In this document: positions 15,201-21,060 of the stretch, in pieces
Layout of the letters: each line of letters begins with the position of its first letter
Position numbering within the stretch: the stretch's first letter is position 1
Assembly (NCBI GenBank): GCA_964420035.1
Contig: CAYQQR010000058.1
Location: forward strand, 1 to 21,060
DNA length: 21,060 nucleotides
Direction of reading: 5' to 3'
Source of the DNA: CAYQQR01 sp964420035
GTDB lineage: Bacteria; Bacteroidota; Bacteroidia; Bacteroidales; SM23-62
Made by a program: the position numbers and the translations under genes
Notes under the pieces: model-generated
What the model was told of the DNA's origin: nothing
Seen by the model: only the letters and a program-made list of their open reading frames with translations
The model's database searches: none

Positions 15201-16195
15201 ATTCCAAGGGACATGAATTGATGGAGATCATCTCGGATATCATTGACATATCCAAAATTGAAGCGGGCGACCTTGCTATTGAGAAGAAAAGGGTTCCAGT
15301 CAGAAATTTCCTGGAAGAGATCTATACCGGATTTAAAGAAGAAATGGCCCTTACTTTCAGAAAGTGGGTCCAGCTTAGATTGAACATGCCGAAAAAATCG
15401 GACCCGGTTATGGATACCGATCCCATCCGTCTGAAGCAGGTATTTCAGAATGTCGTCAACAATGCATTGAAATTCACCCAGGAAGGTTATGTTGAGATAG
15501 GTTACGAAGAATCCAAGGATAACAGGGTGATATTTTGTGTTGAAGATACCGGCATCGGGATTGCACCCAACAAGCAGGATATCATTTTCGAACGTTTCCG
15601 CCAGGTGGACGATTCCATGAACAGGAAATACGGCGGTACCGACCTGGGTTTGTCCATCTCAAGAAACATCATAGAAGCTCTGGGGGGCAATATCTGGGTA
15701 GAATCCATGCCGGGGAAAGGTTCCAGGTTTTTCTTTTCCATCCCTGTAATTCAGGAAAAGAAGAAAAAGAAGGCTATAAAACAGGATACCGGCCGCCACA
15801 AGGATTCAGAAGACTTTATTGTAAACCTGGAAGGTAAAACCATATTGATCGCCGAGGACGATACAGCCAATTACCTGTTCCTTGAAAGTGTGCTGAAAAA
15901 GACCCAATGTAATATCATCTGGGCAAAGGATGGACAACAGGCTATGGATATTTTCATGGCCAACCCCAATACCGACCTGATCTTCATGGATATCCGAATG
16001 CCGGTTCTCAACGGACTGGAAGCTACCCGCGCGATCAGGGACATAAATCCCGCCGTCCCCGTCATCGCCCTGACAGCCTATGCTTTCAGCGACGACCGGG
16101 AAAAATCCATGCAGGCAGGATGCAATGATTACCTCTCCAAGCCGGTGAAGATGGAGCATATCTTCGAATTACTCGAAAAACACCTTATTAAGTAG
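12260..16195 (+). CDS. Hybrid sensor histidine kinase with six PAS, one GAF and a C-terminal REC domain
   Basis: 1311 residues from the ATG at 12260. An upstream ATG at 12224 adds 12 hydrophobic residues and is less likely; GGGA lies just before the chosen start. There is no signal peptide or membrane helix, so it is a cytoplasmic sensor. Order: PAS ~12-130, ~140-260 and ~265-380, GAF ~385-540, PAS ~550-667, ~677-793 and ~800-917 (each ends in an RDIT-type motif), HisKA ~931-995 with His947 in SHEIRTPMN, HATPase ~1048-1165 (N box NN at 1067-1068, DTGIGI), REC ~1190-1310 with Asp1244 in FMDIRMP. There is no DNA-binding domain, so phosphate must pass to another protein. The second glycine box reads GGTDLGL instead of GGTGLGL (Asp1128), which may lower ATP binding. 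It is a single gene; its ligand is unknown. Confidence 0.93.
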   Translation: MDKPTFTSEQSSLIQKIHEKVFSTSPDSITVSRLDNNQFVSVNDSFCNLTGYTREEIIGQTAASINLWIEPDKRQELISLLEKHGFVSNFTSLFKTKKGEIRTGLLSATIFYLDDIPYFLAIARDITEMAKTRESFMFLEGKYQNLIEIAPNGIAVLGLDGKIQIVNKALLEIIGSPKEELIGKSFLETPGIPPERKTEYQKIFEESLKAGENKTLQIELINKEGRRILTEILVSHIIKEGKLAGLQAIIRDITEEKQASEALRNSELFYRTSIDSLQDMFYVVDRDLKIILANRATIRGLEAIGGSPDLTGKHVMDVFPFLDKIVEERYHKVIKTGKSFEVSEKYKIGNIDFYAEAQLIPIKENGKVSRVLSIIKDITEQKRSELVQQVIYRIANAVNITENLPELFQVIQEELGRLFDTSNFFVALYDKESDTLSLPYMVDEKDAFDSFPAKNTMTGYMIKNDKPILMKDSEIEKLVKKGLVYDAGTPSKIWMGVPLKIKDNLMGAVVVQSYEDENAYTREDLEILKFVSTQIGLSIDSKKVYQAIRTEKAYFERLFETAPEAVVITANNGEIIRINQEFTRMFGYKLDEVQGKRIDNLIVPEAYEKEAVKYSDLVAKGHRIKTETTRKRKNGELLYVSILGTPVENDEGQIAVYGIYRDITDRKNAEEALKESESRYRTMIETAHDMILTVNTKGDLTYLNPQAEKMMGYRTEEIAGTNYSSFTHPDDKESMLKVMREVLKGETIESTVRSIDISGKIHIISYSAAPIYERGEIKGVVFFGRDVTMERQAQERLQESEEKLRNILFSSPDAIVTTDLEGRIMECNPASLEIFGASEPGELEGMFALEMVMKQYRYKGLKTLLQVRRDGYIKNAEFELATRNKRIISVDLSARIMRDEKDHPIGIVALVRDITQRNKDEQNLKEAKEKAEESDRLKSAFLANMSHEIRTPMNAILGFSEMLKLEDISREERDEYISLINSKGHELMEIISDIIDISKIEAGDLAIEKKRVPVRNFLEEIYTGFKEEMALTFRKWVQLRLNMPKKSDPVMDTDPIRLKQVFQNVVNNALKFTQEGYVEIGYEESKDNRVIFCVEDTGIGIAPNKQDIIFERFRQVDDSMNRKYGGTDLGLSISRNIIEALGGNIWVESMPGKGSRFFFSIPVIQEKKKKKAIKQDTGRHKDSEDFIVNLEGKTILIAEDDTANYLFLESVLKKTQCNIIWAKDGQQAMDIFMANPNTDLIFMDIRMPVLNGLEATRAIRDINPAVPVIALTAYAFSDDREKSMQAGCNDYLSKPVKMEHIFELLEKHLIK

Positions 16196-16214
16196 TTTCT
16201 TAGTTTCTTGGTTC

Positions 16215-16269
16215 CCTGCCTGCGTGCCGTCGCCAGAGGCTATGGCCGCCGGTGACCGGCAGGCAGGGA
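16215..16269. repeat. 55-bp REP-like palindromic element, copy B
   Basis: Reverse complement of 1682-1736 with one difference. Here the terminal repeat is longer: CCTGCCTGC and GCAGGCAGG plus flanks TTGGTTC and GAACCAA form an almost continuous ~18-bp inverted repeat. It starts 20 bp after the kinase stop and could act as a transcription end or RNA-stabilising hairpin. Confidence 0.85.
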
Positions 16270-16469
16270 ACCAAGGAACTTCCAGAGCTGTTTCAACTTC
16301 CACTTGTCCCGCCTGAAAAGAACGAAGGCCGCGAGACTCATCATCGACTCGGTGATCCCAACTGTAACAAGGACTTAAAAATATCCATGAAAAACTGTAT
16401 TTAATGGATGAAATACGATTACTCCTCAATCTAAAAGAAAGGTTTTAACCCCTGAATCCGATATTTCCC

Positions 16470-16477
16470 TATTTTAG
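16470..16477 (+). promoter_or_regulatory. Candidate -7 box of the outer-membrane protein gene
   Basis: TATTTTAG, 27 bases before the ATG, resembles TAnnTTTG. No clear -33 box is seen. Confidence 0.25.
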
Positions 16478-16504
16478 TGCCATAAACCTGAAAATCAAAC
16501 CGAC

Positions 16505-17131
16505 ATGAAACGAATACTTTTGATCAGTGCCATATTGTTCATGGTTGCTTCCCTGGTGCAGGCGCAGTATAATACCGGCAGTTATTTTATCGGAGGTGCC
16601 ACAAGCCTGGAGCTGGGATTGGGAAGCGATAAACAAAAAAGCGATGCAGAAGAATCGGACCCGGTAAGCCTTTTCGGTGCAATGATCGACTTAAACGGAG
16701 GTTATTTCGTTCAGAAAGATTTCGGAGCAGGAGGATTTATCAATTATTCATACGGTTCCCAAAAGGAGGAGGACTATAAGTACGCGGATTCCGAATTTAT
16801 AATCGGTCCCTTGTTCCGGTATTATAACGGCATCAGCACATTCAGGCCGGTAGGGGTTGTAAAGGCCGGTATAGGCAGGCAAAGGCAATTAAGTGAATTC
16901 AACGGCGAGGAAACGGTAACCAAGCACAACATATGGATGGCCGGTGGTGGAGGCGGCATATGCACGTTTATAGCAGACAACGTATCGGCAGAGGTCCTGC
17001 TGAATTATGAATTCACGCGTCTTAAAAATCCGGACGAAGATGCGAACACCAATAACAACCGGCACCTGATCCACAAGGTGTATGTTTCTTTCGGATTGAC
17101 GATCTTCTTCAGTTCATTGTCAGGGCAATAG
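16505..17131 (+). CDS. Outer-membrane beta-barrel protein
   Basis: 208 residues. A signal peptide ends LVQAQ (residue ~21). The rest alternates short glycine- and aromatic-rich strands (YFIGGATSLELGLGS, GAGGFINYSYGS, FIIGPLFRYYNG, HNIWMAGGGGGICTFI, AEVLLNYEF, VYVSFGLTIFF) with polar turns, as in small outer-membrane barrels of about 8 strands. The C-terminal tail SSLSGQ follows the last strand. Function could be a porin or membrane-stability protein and is not resolved. Its last 23 bases overlap the convergent LytS/LytR remnant. Confidence 0.8.
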   Translation: MKRILLISAILFMVASLVQAQYNTGSYFIGGATSLELGLGSDKQKSDAEESDPVSLFGAMIDLNGGYFVQKDFGAGGFINYSYGSQKEEDYKYADSEFIIGPLFRYYNGISTFRPVGVVKAGIGRQRQLSEFNGEETVTKHNIWMAGGGGGICTFIADNVSAEVLLNYEFTRLKNPDEDANTNNNRHLIHKVYVSFGLTIFFSSLSGQ

Positions 17132-17383
17132 GTTCCTGGGTTCCTTCAAGGTATTTGATCTTGTCCGGGGCCACCATATAGGACCGGTGTACGCGGGTGA
17201 ACTGTCCGGAAGGCAGCAGGCTGATATGAAAAATCAGGGTATAAATAAGATCGATCTTGCTTAGCTCTTTCCCCGAAAGAAAAGGAAAAGCAGGACAACG
17301 AAGGAGACCGACCAGAAAAGCAGGTGGTGCAGCCACCGCTTACCTGCCAGTTTGAGGACGGCGATTCTGATCTTAGAGATCAT
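17109..17383 (-). pseudogene. Fused stub of a LytS-type sensor kinase and a LytTR response regulator
   Basis: Reading from 17383 on the minus strand, the first frame gives MISKIRIAVLKLAGKRWLHH and LLFWSVSFVVLLFLFF, the basic start and first membrane helix of a Bacteroidota LytS-like histidine kinase, then a stop. One base shift near 17274 (CGGGGAAAG) gives GKELSKIDLIYTLIFHISLL, the second helix. This runs without a break into LPSGQFTRVHRSYMV and APDKIKYLEG, the conserved end of a LytTR DNA-binding domain, and stops at 17109. The kinase core and the regulator's receiver and early LytTR parts are missing, as expected if a deletion joined the start of lytS to the end of lytR. The ATG at 17383 lies 1 bp after the lipoprotein stop, so the pair once followed that gene in an operon. 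Confidence 0.75.
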
Positions 17384-17384
17384 C

Positions 17385-18011
17385 CTATTGTACTAATGCA
17401 CTGGTTTGGGGCAATTTGTAAATGGTATCTGCTTCCATATAAGCTTCGGGATCGTCCCCGTATTTGGTTATAAACTTCTGCAATTCCCGTGTACTTGCCG
17501 AGAGCAGGATGAAATAGTCCAGTTTATGATGGGAGATCCTGATCTTGTTTTTTTCGATCAGGTCGTTCAGCCAGTCGTCGTCGAACAATTGCCATACAAA
17601 AAAGTCTTCATGGATATCTATCCGGGCAAACAGATGTGTAGGAACCAGGTGCCAGGAAAGGAAATCATGCTGAAGCTCATAATCCACGGGGTAAAAATCG
17701 ATAAAAGTATTCCCGCCTAATTCTACCAGGTGAGCGACAAATTCAGCTTCTGCATTTTCTTCGACGACCTTCAGCCTGTAAGCTTTTTCGGAATAGTCAT
17801 TGAAAGTCGTGCCGAAAGAGAAAGTCTGCTCTTCATGCTTGTTTGGGCTGAATTCCCAATATTCACCCGGTTCTTCAGGGTCGCCATATTTCCCTGTCAA
17901 AAAATCGTTGGTTAACAGGTCCTCAATGGTATAAAGAGGATACAGTGAGGTGATGCATCCTGTAAGCATGATGGCCAGGATCAGGGCGATGATCATTGCT
18001 GTTTTTTTCAT
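17385..18011 (-). CDS. Lipoprotein of unknown function
   Basis: 208 residues. A signal peptide has the lipobox MLTGC, Cys19 being the likely lipidated residue. The mature protein starts ITSLYPLYTIEDLLTND, a start seen in a family of uncharacterised Bacteroidota lipoproteins. WEFSPNKHEEQTFSF and later aromatic-rich segments suggest a beta-rich fold; the C-terminal third is helical and charged. The remnant of a LytS/LytR two-component pair starts 1 bp after its stop, which suggests that the lipoprotein was once co-expressed with that signalling pair. No enzyme motif is seen. Confidence 0.8.
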   Translation of the reverse strand: MKKTAMIIALILAIMLTGCITSLYPLYTIEDLLTNDFLTGKYGDPEEPGEYWEFSPNKHEEQTFSFGTTFNDYSEKAYRLKVVEENAEAEFVAHLVELGGNTFIDFYPVDYELQHDFLSWHLVPTHLFARIDIHEDFFVWQLFDDDWLNDLIEKNKIRISHHKLDYFILLSASTRELQKFITKYGDDPEAYMEADTIYKLPQTSALVQ

Positions 18012-18085
18012 GACTATGGATTTTAATGTCAGATCAAAGAAAGGAAGATCCCCGGCAGAAGTCCACTTTTTTCGATAAACGGGCC

Positions 18086-18116
18086 TGTTTTTTCTGTGAA
18101 TGATTCCGTAACTTTA
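18086..18116 (+). promoter_or_regulatory. Candidate promoter of the lipoprotein-signal/metallo-hydrolase locus
   Basis: TAACTTTA (18109-18116), with a TGTTTTTT stretch at 18086-18093 near the -33 position. It ends 15 bases before the ATG at 18132 but 116 bases before that at 18233, so it favours 18132 as the true start of translation. Confidence 0.45.
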
Positions 18117-18131
18117 GAAATAAACCCAATC

Positions 18132-18215
18132 ATGAGAATTCCTGTCCTTATTCCGATGATCCTCATGTGCGGTATGGTTGCCTGCCAGGATCAGACCAAT
18201 ACGACGAAAAAATAA
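18132..18215 (+). CDS. 27-residue lipoprotein signal peptide, probably the detached start of the next gene
   Basis: It encodes a hydrophobic signal with the lipobox MVAC (Cys18) followed by QDQTNTTKK and a stop. The stop TAA follows a run of six A (18207-18212). One additional A, or a -1 ribosomal slip there, would join it to the frame of the metallo-hydrolase, giving NTTKKITHQDTIMIDNLK. The nearby promoter also points to this ATG. It may be the broken or conditionally joined N-terminus rather than a separate gene. Confidence 0.55.
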   Translation: MRIPVLIPMILMCGMVACQDQTNTTKK

Positions 18216-18232
18216 CCCATCAAGATACGATT

Positions 18233-18952
18233 ATGATCGATAATTTAAAACTAAGCATCCTTTTCGACAATTATCCGCATAACCCGCGAATGGAAACCAG
18301 CTGGGGATTCAGCTGCTTCATTGAAGGTGCGGAAAAAAACCTCTTATTCGATACCGGTGCAGACGGTAAAATACTGCACCACAACATGGAGACCGCGGGG
18401 ATTGACCCCGGGCAGATCGACATCATCCTGCTCAGTCACAACCATTGGGACCATACCGGCGGACTGGAGGCCTTATTGCCGGACATCCGGGATGTGGGTA
18501 TTTATATTCCTGAAAGCTTTGCAGGAAAATTCAAAAATTCCATTGAAAAACACGGCAACCGGCTCTACGGGGTGAATGATTTTGCAGAGATCCTGCCTGC
18601 TGTTTATACCACCGGTGAAATGGGTTTTATGATCATCGAACAATCATTGATATCGCGGACGGATAAGGGCCTGGTTGTTATGACCGGTTGTGCCCATCCC
18701 GGCATCATCGATATCGTTGCCAGGGCTGATGAGGCTTTTGAAGATCCCATTAACCTGGTTATGGGAGGTTTCCATTACAGGGATAAATCAAAAGCTGAAT
18801 GCAGGCAATTAGCCAAATTTCTTAAAGAACGGTCGGTGCAGAAAGTCATGCCCACCCACTGCAGCGGCGATCAAACCCGGGAGATACTTAAAGAAGCCTT
18901 TGGTGAGAATTATGTAGAAGGTGGTGTAGGGAGGGTTGTTCTTGTCAATTAA
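18233..18952 (+). CDS. Metallo-beta-lactamase-fold hydrolase (COG1237-like)
   Basis: 239 residues from the ATG at 18233; a GTG at 18167 in the same frame is possible but overlaps the signal peptide in another frame. The metal-binding motif HNHWDH (in LLSHNHWDHTGG) is complete, and TGCAHPGI, GGFHYRD and MPTHCSGD supply the further histidines and the closing motif. WGFSCFIEG and LLFDTGADGK at the start and the overall order match the COG1237 group, whose members include enzymes linked to dihydropterin and aminobenzoate phosphate chemistry as well as many of unknown role. The upstream lipoprotein signal in another frame suggests that the original protein was exported and lipid-anchored. It converges with ldhA, 16 bp apart. 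Confidence 0.85.
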   Translation: MIDNLKLSILFDNYPHNPRMETSWGFSCFIEGAEKNLLFDTGADGKILHHNMETAGIDPGQIDIILLSHNHWDHTGGLEALLPDIRDVGIYIPESFAGKFKNSIEKHGNRLYGVNDFAEILPAVYTTGEMGFMIIEQSLISRTDKGLVVMTGCAHPGIIDIVARADEAFEDPINLVMGGFHYRDKSKAECRQLAKFLKERSVQKVMPTHCSGDQTREILKEAFGENYVEGGVGRVVLVN

Positions 18953-18968
18953 AAAGTTCCTTGGTTCC

Positions 18969-19967
18969 TCATGATTGATACCTCACTTCATTCTCTAAGT
19001 CCTTCCCTTCCTCAAAATCCCGGGTGTTTTGCAGCGTGGTGGCTGCGATTTCGGTCAGGGCTTCACGGGTAAAGAAGGCCTGGTGGGCCGTGATGATTAC
19101 ATTGGGGAAGGTGAGCAACCGCATCAGCGTATCATCCTGGATAACCGTTTCAGAGAGATCCTTGAAGAAGAGCTTGTCTTCCTGCTCATAAACATCGATA
19201 CCCAGGTATCCCAGGGTCCCGTCCTTCAGCGCATCGATCACGTCCCCGGCATTGATCAAAGCACCCCGGCTGGTATTGATCAGCATAGTCCCCTTACCGA
19301 TCTCTTTCAGGCTTTCCTTATTGATCATATGATGGGTTTCATCCGTCAGGGGGCAATGAAGGGAAATGATATCGGAACAACAAAACAATTCATCCAGTGA
19401 GGTGTATTCTACCCCCATTTTTTTAAGCTCTTCCCTGGGGTATTTATCATAGGCTTTAACCTCACAGCCCATGCCCAGCATGATGCGTGCAAAGGCAGAT
19501 CCTATTTTACCCGTGCCGATGATCCCGACGGTCTTTCCGTGCAGATTGAATCCGATCAACCGTTCCAGGGAGAAATTCATGTCCCGGACCCGGTTATATG
19601 ATTTATGGGTCTTCCTGTTCAGGGCCAGGATGAGTGCCAGGGTGTGTTCGGCAACGGCTTCGGGTGAATAGGCGGGAACACGAACCACCTTAATGCCGAA
19701 TTCTTTTGCTGCCTTCATATCCACATGATTGAACCCTGCGCATCGCAGTGCCAGCAATTCAACCCCGTTTTTTGACATTTTTTTCAGGGTGAACTCGTTG
19801 ATCCGGTCGTTGACGAAAACGCATACTGCTCTATATCCATGAGTAAGATCCGCTGTTTTCTCCCTGAGCCTGGATTCAAAGAAATCTATTTCATGTCTGT
19901 ATTTCTTGTTTGCTTCGTTGAAATACTCAATATCGTATGATTTTGCTGAGAAGAATGCAATTTTCAT
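18969..19967 (-). CDS. ldhA: D-lactate dehydrogenase (LdhA type)
   Basis: 332 residues from the ATG at 19967; an upstream start at 20003 adds 12 residues not found in the family. The sequence aligns along its whole length with E. coli LdhA (329 residues): MKIAFFSAKSYD, FVNDRINE, LALRCAGFNHVD, VRVPAYSPEAVAEHT, the NAD-binding GTGKIG, SLHCPLTDETHH, NTSRGALIN (catalytic Arg), GIDVYEQE (Glu) and AHQAFFT (catalytic His). It reduces pyruvate to D-lactate with NADH in the cytoplasm, which regenerates NAD+ during fermentation. Related 2-hydroxyacid dehydrogenases are less likely given the close match. It is transcribed alone; a GAGAACC repeat lies upstream. Confidence 0.93.
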   Translation of the reverse strand: MKIAFFSAKSYDIEYFNEANKKYRHEIDFFESRLREKTADLTHGYRAVCVFVNDRINEFTLKKMSKNGVELLALRCAGFNHVDMKAAKEFGIKVVRVPAYSPEAVAEHTLALILALNRKTHKSYNRVRDMNFSLERLIGFNLHGKTVGIIGTGKIGSAFARIMLGMGCEVKAYDKYPREELKKMGVEYTSLDELFCCSDIISLHCPLTDETHHMINKESLKEIGKGTMLINTSRGALINAGDVIDALKDGTLGYLGIDVYEQEDKLFFKDLSETVIQDDTLMRLLTFPNVIITAHQAFFTREALTEIAATTLQNTRDFEEGKDLENEVRYQS

Positions 19968-20023
19968 GGTTTGGGTTTTGTAATAAACAAATAAACTATA
20001 CATACTGTTTAGATTGTATCACA

Positions 20024-20086
20024 GAGAACCGAGAACCGAGAACTGAGAACCGAGAACCGAGAACCAATAGCTATCGGTAGAGAACC
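20024..20086. repeat. GAGAACC heptamer tandem repeat with an inserted palindrome
   Basis: Six consecutive 7-base units (20024-20065, one GAGAACT), then AATAGCTATCGGTA with an ATAGCTAT palindrome, then a seventh unit (20080-20086). It lies between the divergent starts of ldhA and the CHAD gene. Confidence 0.85.
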
Positions 20087-20088
20087 AA

Positions 20089-20118
20089 TTGTTAATTCAC
20101 AAGCTTTTCCTATTTTCG
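20089..20118 (+). promoter_or_regulatory. Promoter of the CHAD gene
   Basis: TTG (20089-20091), exactly 19 bases, then TATTTTCG (20111-20118). The spacing and -7 box fit the Bacteroidota consensus. The ATG follows after 11 bases, so the leader is very short. Confidence 0.55.
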
Positions 20119-20129
20119 CATCGGGTTGT

Positions 20130-20957
20130 ATGAATTCAAAAGAGATCAATAAAGTATTTGATTTGTATCTTCATCATTTCGGCAGCCACCTGGAGCAGTC
20201 GCTGAAAACGATGGATGAGAAGACCATTCATAACCTGAGGGTGGCCATCAAGCGGATCAATGCCGTTGTGGAATATCTGGGTGAAGGAGATTTTATGGAT
20301 TTCTCCAACAATCTGTATTTCCTGGAAATGAAGCATCTTTTCAAAACAGCCGGTAATTTGCGAGAGCTACAAATCAACCAGGAGATCTTAAAAGATTATC
20401 CCCTTCCCCGGAATAAAAATTTCGGGATATTTAAGTCTTATCTCAATGCATTACTGGATCTCAGACAGCAGCAGTTTACTGAAAGAATGGAGAAATACAG
20501 TTTGGAGCATCATGAAGAATTTGTGCATGAAATAAGAAATGCCATGTCCCAGATCCCCAGGGAAGATCTCCGCAACCAAACCTTTAACTATATCAAATCC
20601 AGGATCCGGAAGACAGAAAATTATATGAACCACGATTCCTTTGTCCAATACCTGCATGAAGTCCGGAAACTAATCAAACAAATTCGCTTTGTGCTTGAAA
20701 TGGCGCGGGAGGCCTCCATGGACCTGGATCAAATCCAACTTTCAGTTGAGCATATCATGGAAGTAGAAAAAATACTGGGCCGGTGGCACGACCAGGATGT
20801 GCTCATTGGATATATACGGGAGTTCATTAATGAAAATGAACAGTTGGATCAGGCCCACCAGGCAGTCTGCAAGGAGGTAATCAAGGATATCGAGAGAAAT
20901 AATCTGCAACTGGTGATGGATATTCAACCCGGGGTGATGAATACTGTTTTGGTTTAG
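20130..20957 (+). CDS. CHAD-domain protein
   Basis: 275 residues, all helical by appearance. IHNLRVAIKRINAVVEYL (residues ~34-51) is the start motif of the CHAD (conserved histidine alpha-helical) domain; a second, weaker half begins near YLHEVRKLIKQIRFVLEM (~172-189), with LGRWHDQDVLIGYI (~217-230) close to the end. The histidine and basic residues that line the helices bind polyphosphate in studied CHAD proteins. CHAD often goes with CYTH or polyphosphate kinase genes, neither of which is present here. Cytoplasmic, with no signal peptide; a role with polyphosphate is an inference from the family. Confidence 0.88.
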   Translation: MNSKEINKVFDLYLHHFGSHLEQSLKTMDEKTIHNLRVAIKRINAVVEYLGEGDFMDFSNNLYFLEMKHLFKTAGNLRELQINQEILKDYPLPRNKNFGIFKSYLNALLDLRQQQFTERMEKYSLEHHEEFVHEIRNAMSQIPREDLRNQTFNYIKSRIRKTENYMNHDSFVQYLHEVRKLIKQIRFVLEMAREASMDLDQIQLSVEHIMEVEKILGRWHDQDVLIGYIREFINENEQLDQAHQAVCKEVIKDIERNNLQLVMDIQPGVMNTVLV

Positions 20958-20959
20958 CT

Positions 20960-20999
20960 GTCATAACGGTATCAACGGTAGCAACGGTAGCAACGGTAC
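20960..20999. repeat. AGCAACGGT 9-bp tandem repeat
   Basis: Three 9-base units (ATCAACGGT, AGCAACGGT, AGCAACGGT) plus a partial one in front, just after the CHAD stop codon. Confidence 0.75.
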
Positions 21000-21002
21000 A
21001 TA

Positions 21003-21060
21003 ATCGTCTCATTGTCTCATTGTCTCATTGTCTCATTGTCTCATTGTCTCATTGTCTCAT
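21003..21060. repeat. ATTGTCTC 8-bp tandem repeat running off the window
   Basis: One degenerate unit (ATCGTCTC) and six perfect ATTGTCTC units, continuing past the right edge. It shares the GTCTC core with the repeat at 6004-6186. Confidence 0.9.

Larger units (their letters stand above)
16196..16504. other. Intergenic region, 309 bp
   Basis: TTAGTTTC/TTGGTTCC heptamer-like repeats lead directly into the 55-bp palindromic element (16215-16269). The left and right flanks (TTCTTGGTTCC and GGAACCAAGGAA) extend its inverted repeat. The rest to 16504 shows no gene. Confidence 0.65.

Noticed and set aside
16169..16429. Minus-strand open frame of 86 residues after the kinase gene
   Set aside because: It overlaps the kinase 3' end and the palindromic element and shows no protein features.
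21003..21060. Possible CRISPR array
   Set aside because: The repeats are 8 bp and directly joined without spacers; no cas genes are present. The same holds for the other arrays.

Overview
The window reads as one piece of a chromosome from a Bacteroidota bacterium, probably an anaerobic or fermentative member of the Bacteroidales/Marinilabiliales type. The signs are several secreted proteins with type IX secretion (T9SS) C-terminal sorting domains, FISUMP and DUF1566 surface domains, promoters of the Bacteroidota form (TTTG, about 19 bases, TAnnTTTG), a fermentative D-lactate dehydrogenase, and many lipoproteins. A run of exactly 100 N at 6020-6119 marks a scaffold gap, so this is a draft or metagenome assembly.

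Layout. 1-4.2 kb (minus strand): a cell-surface block with two paralogous 163-residue T9SS proteins, a FISUMP lipoprotein, and a 583-residue secreted protein with tail-fibre-like motifs and a DUF1566 domain, which forms a tight operon with the second paralogue. 4.4-7.7 kb: a Nudix hydrolase, a coiled-coil lipoprotein, a long repeat-rich gap, a decayed secreted-protein gene and a small two-helix membrane protein. 7.9-16.2 kb (plus strand): a large T9SS protein, an M20D amidohydrolase and stand-alone alanine racemase pair, and a very large hybrid histidine kinase (six PAS, one GAF, HisKA, HATPase, REC). 16.5-21 kb: an outer-membrane barrel protein, a lipoprotein followed by the fused stub of a LytS/LytR pair, a metallo-beta-lactamase-fold protein whose lipoprotein signal lies in another frame, ldhA, and a CHAD-domain protein.

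Functionally most genes serve the cell envelope and signalling, with the amidohydrolase/racemase pair and ldhA as metabolic genes. No complete defence, mobile or phage system is visible. The most unusual features are the intergenic DNA and the gene remains. Nearly every gap carries a different short tandem repeat, often with a 7-base unit; a 55-bp palindromic element occurs twice in opposite orientation 14.5 kb apart; and three loci (6481-7395, 17109-17383, 18132-18952) look broken in ways that can be reconstructed from the reading frames.

All calls come from reading the sequence; no database search was run. Domain limits are approximate.
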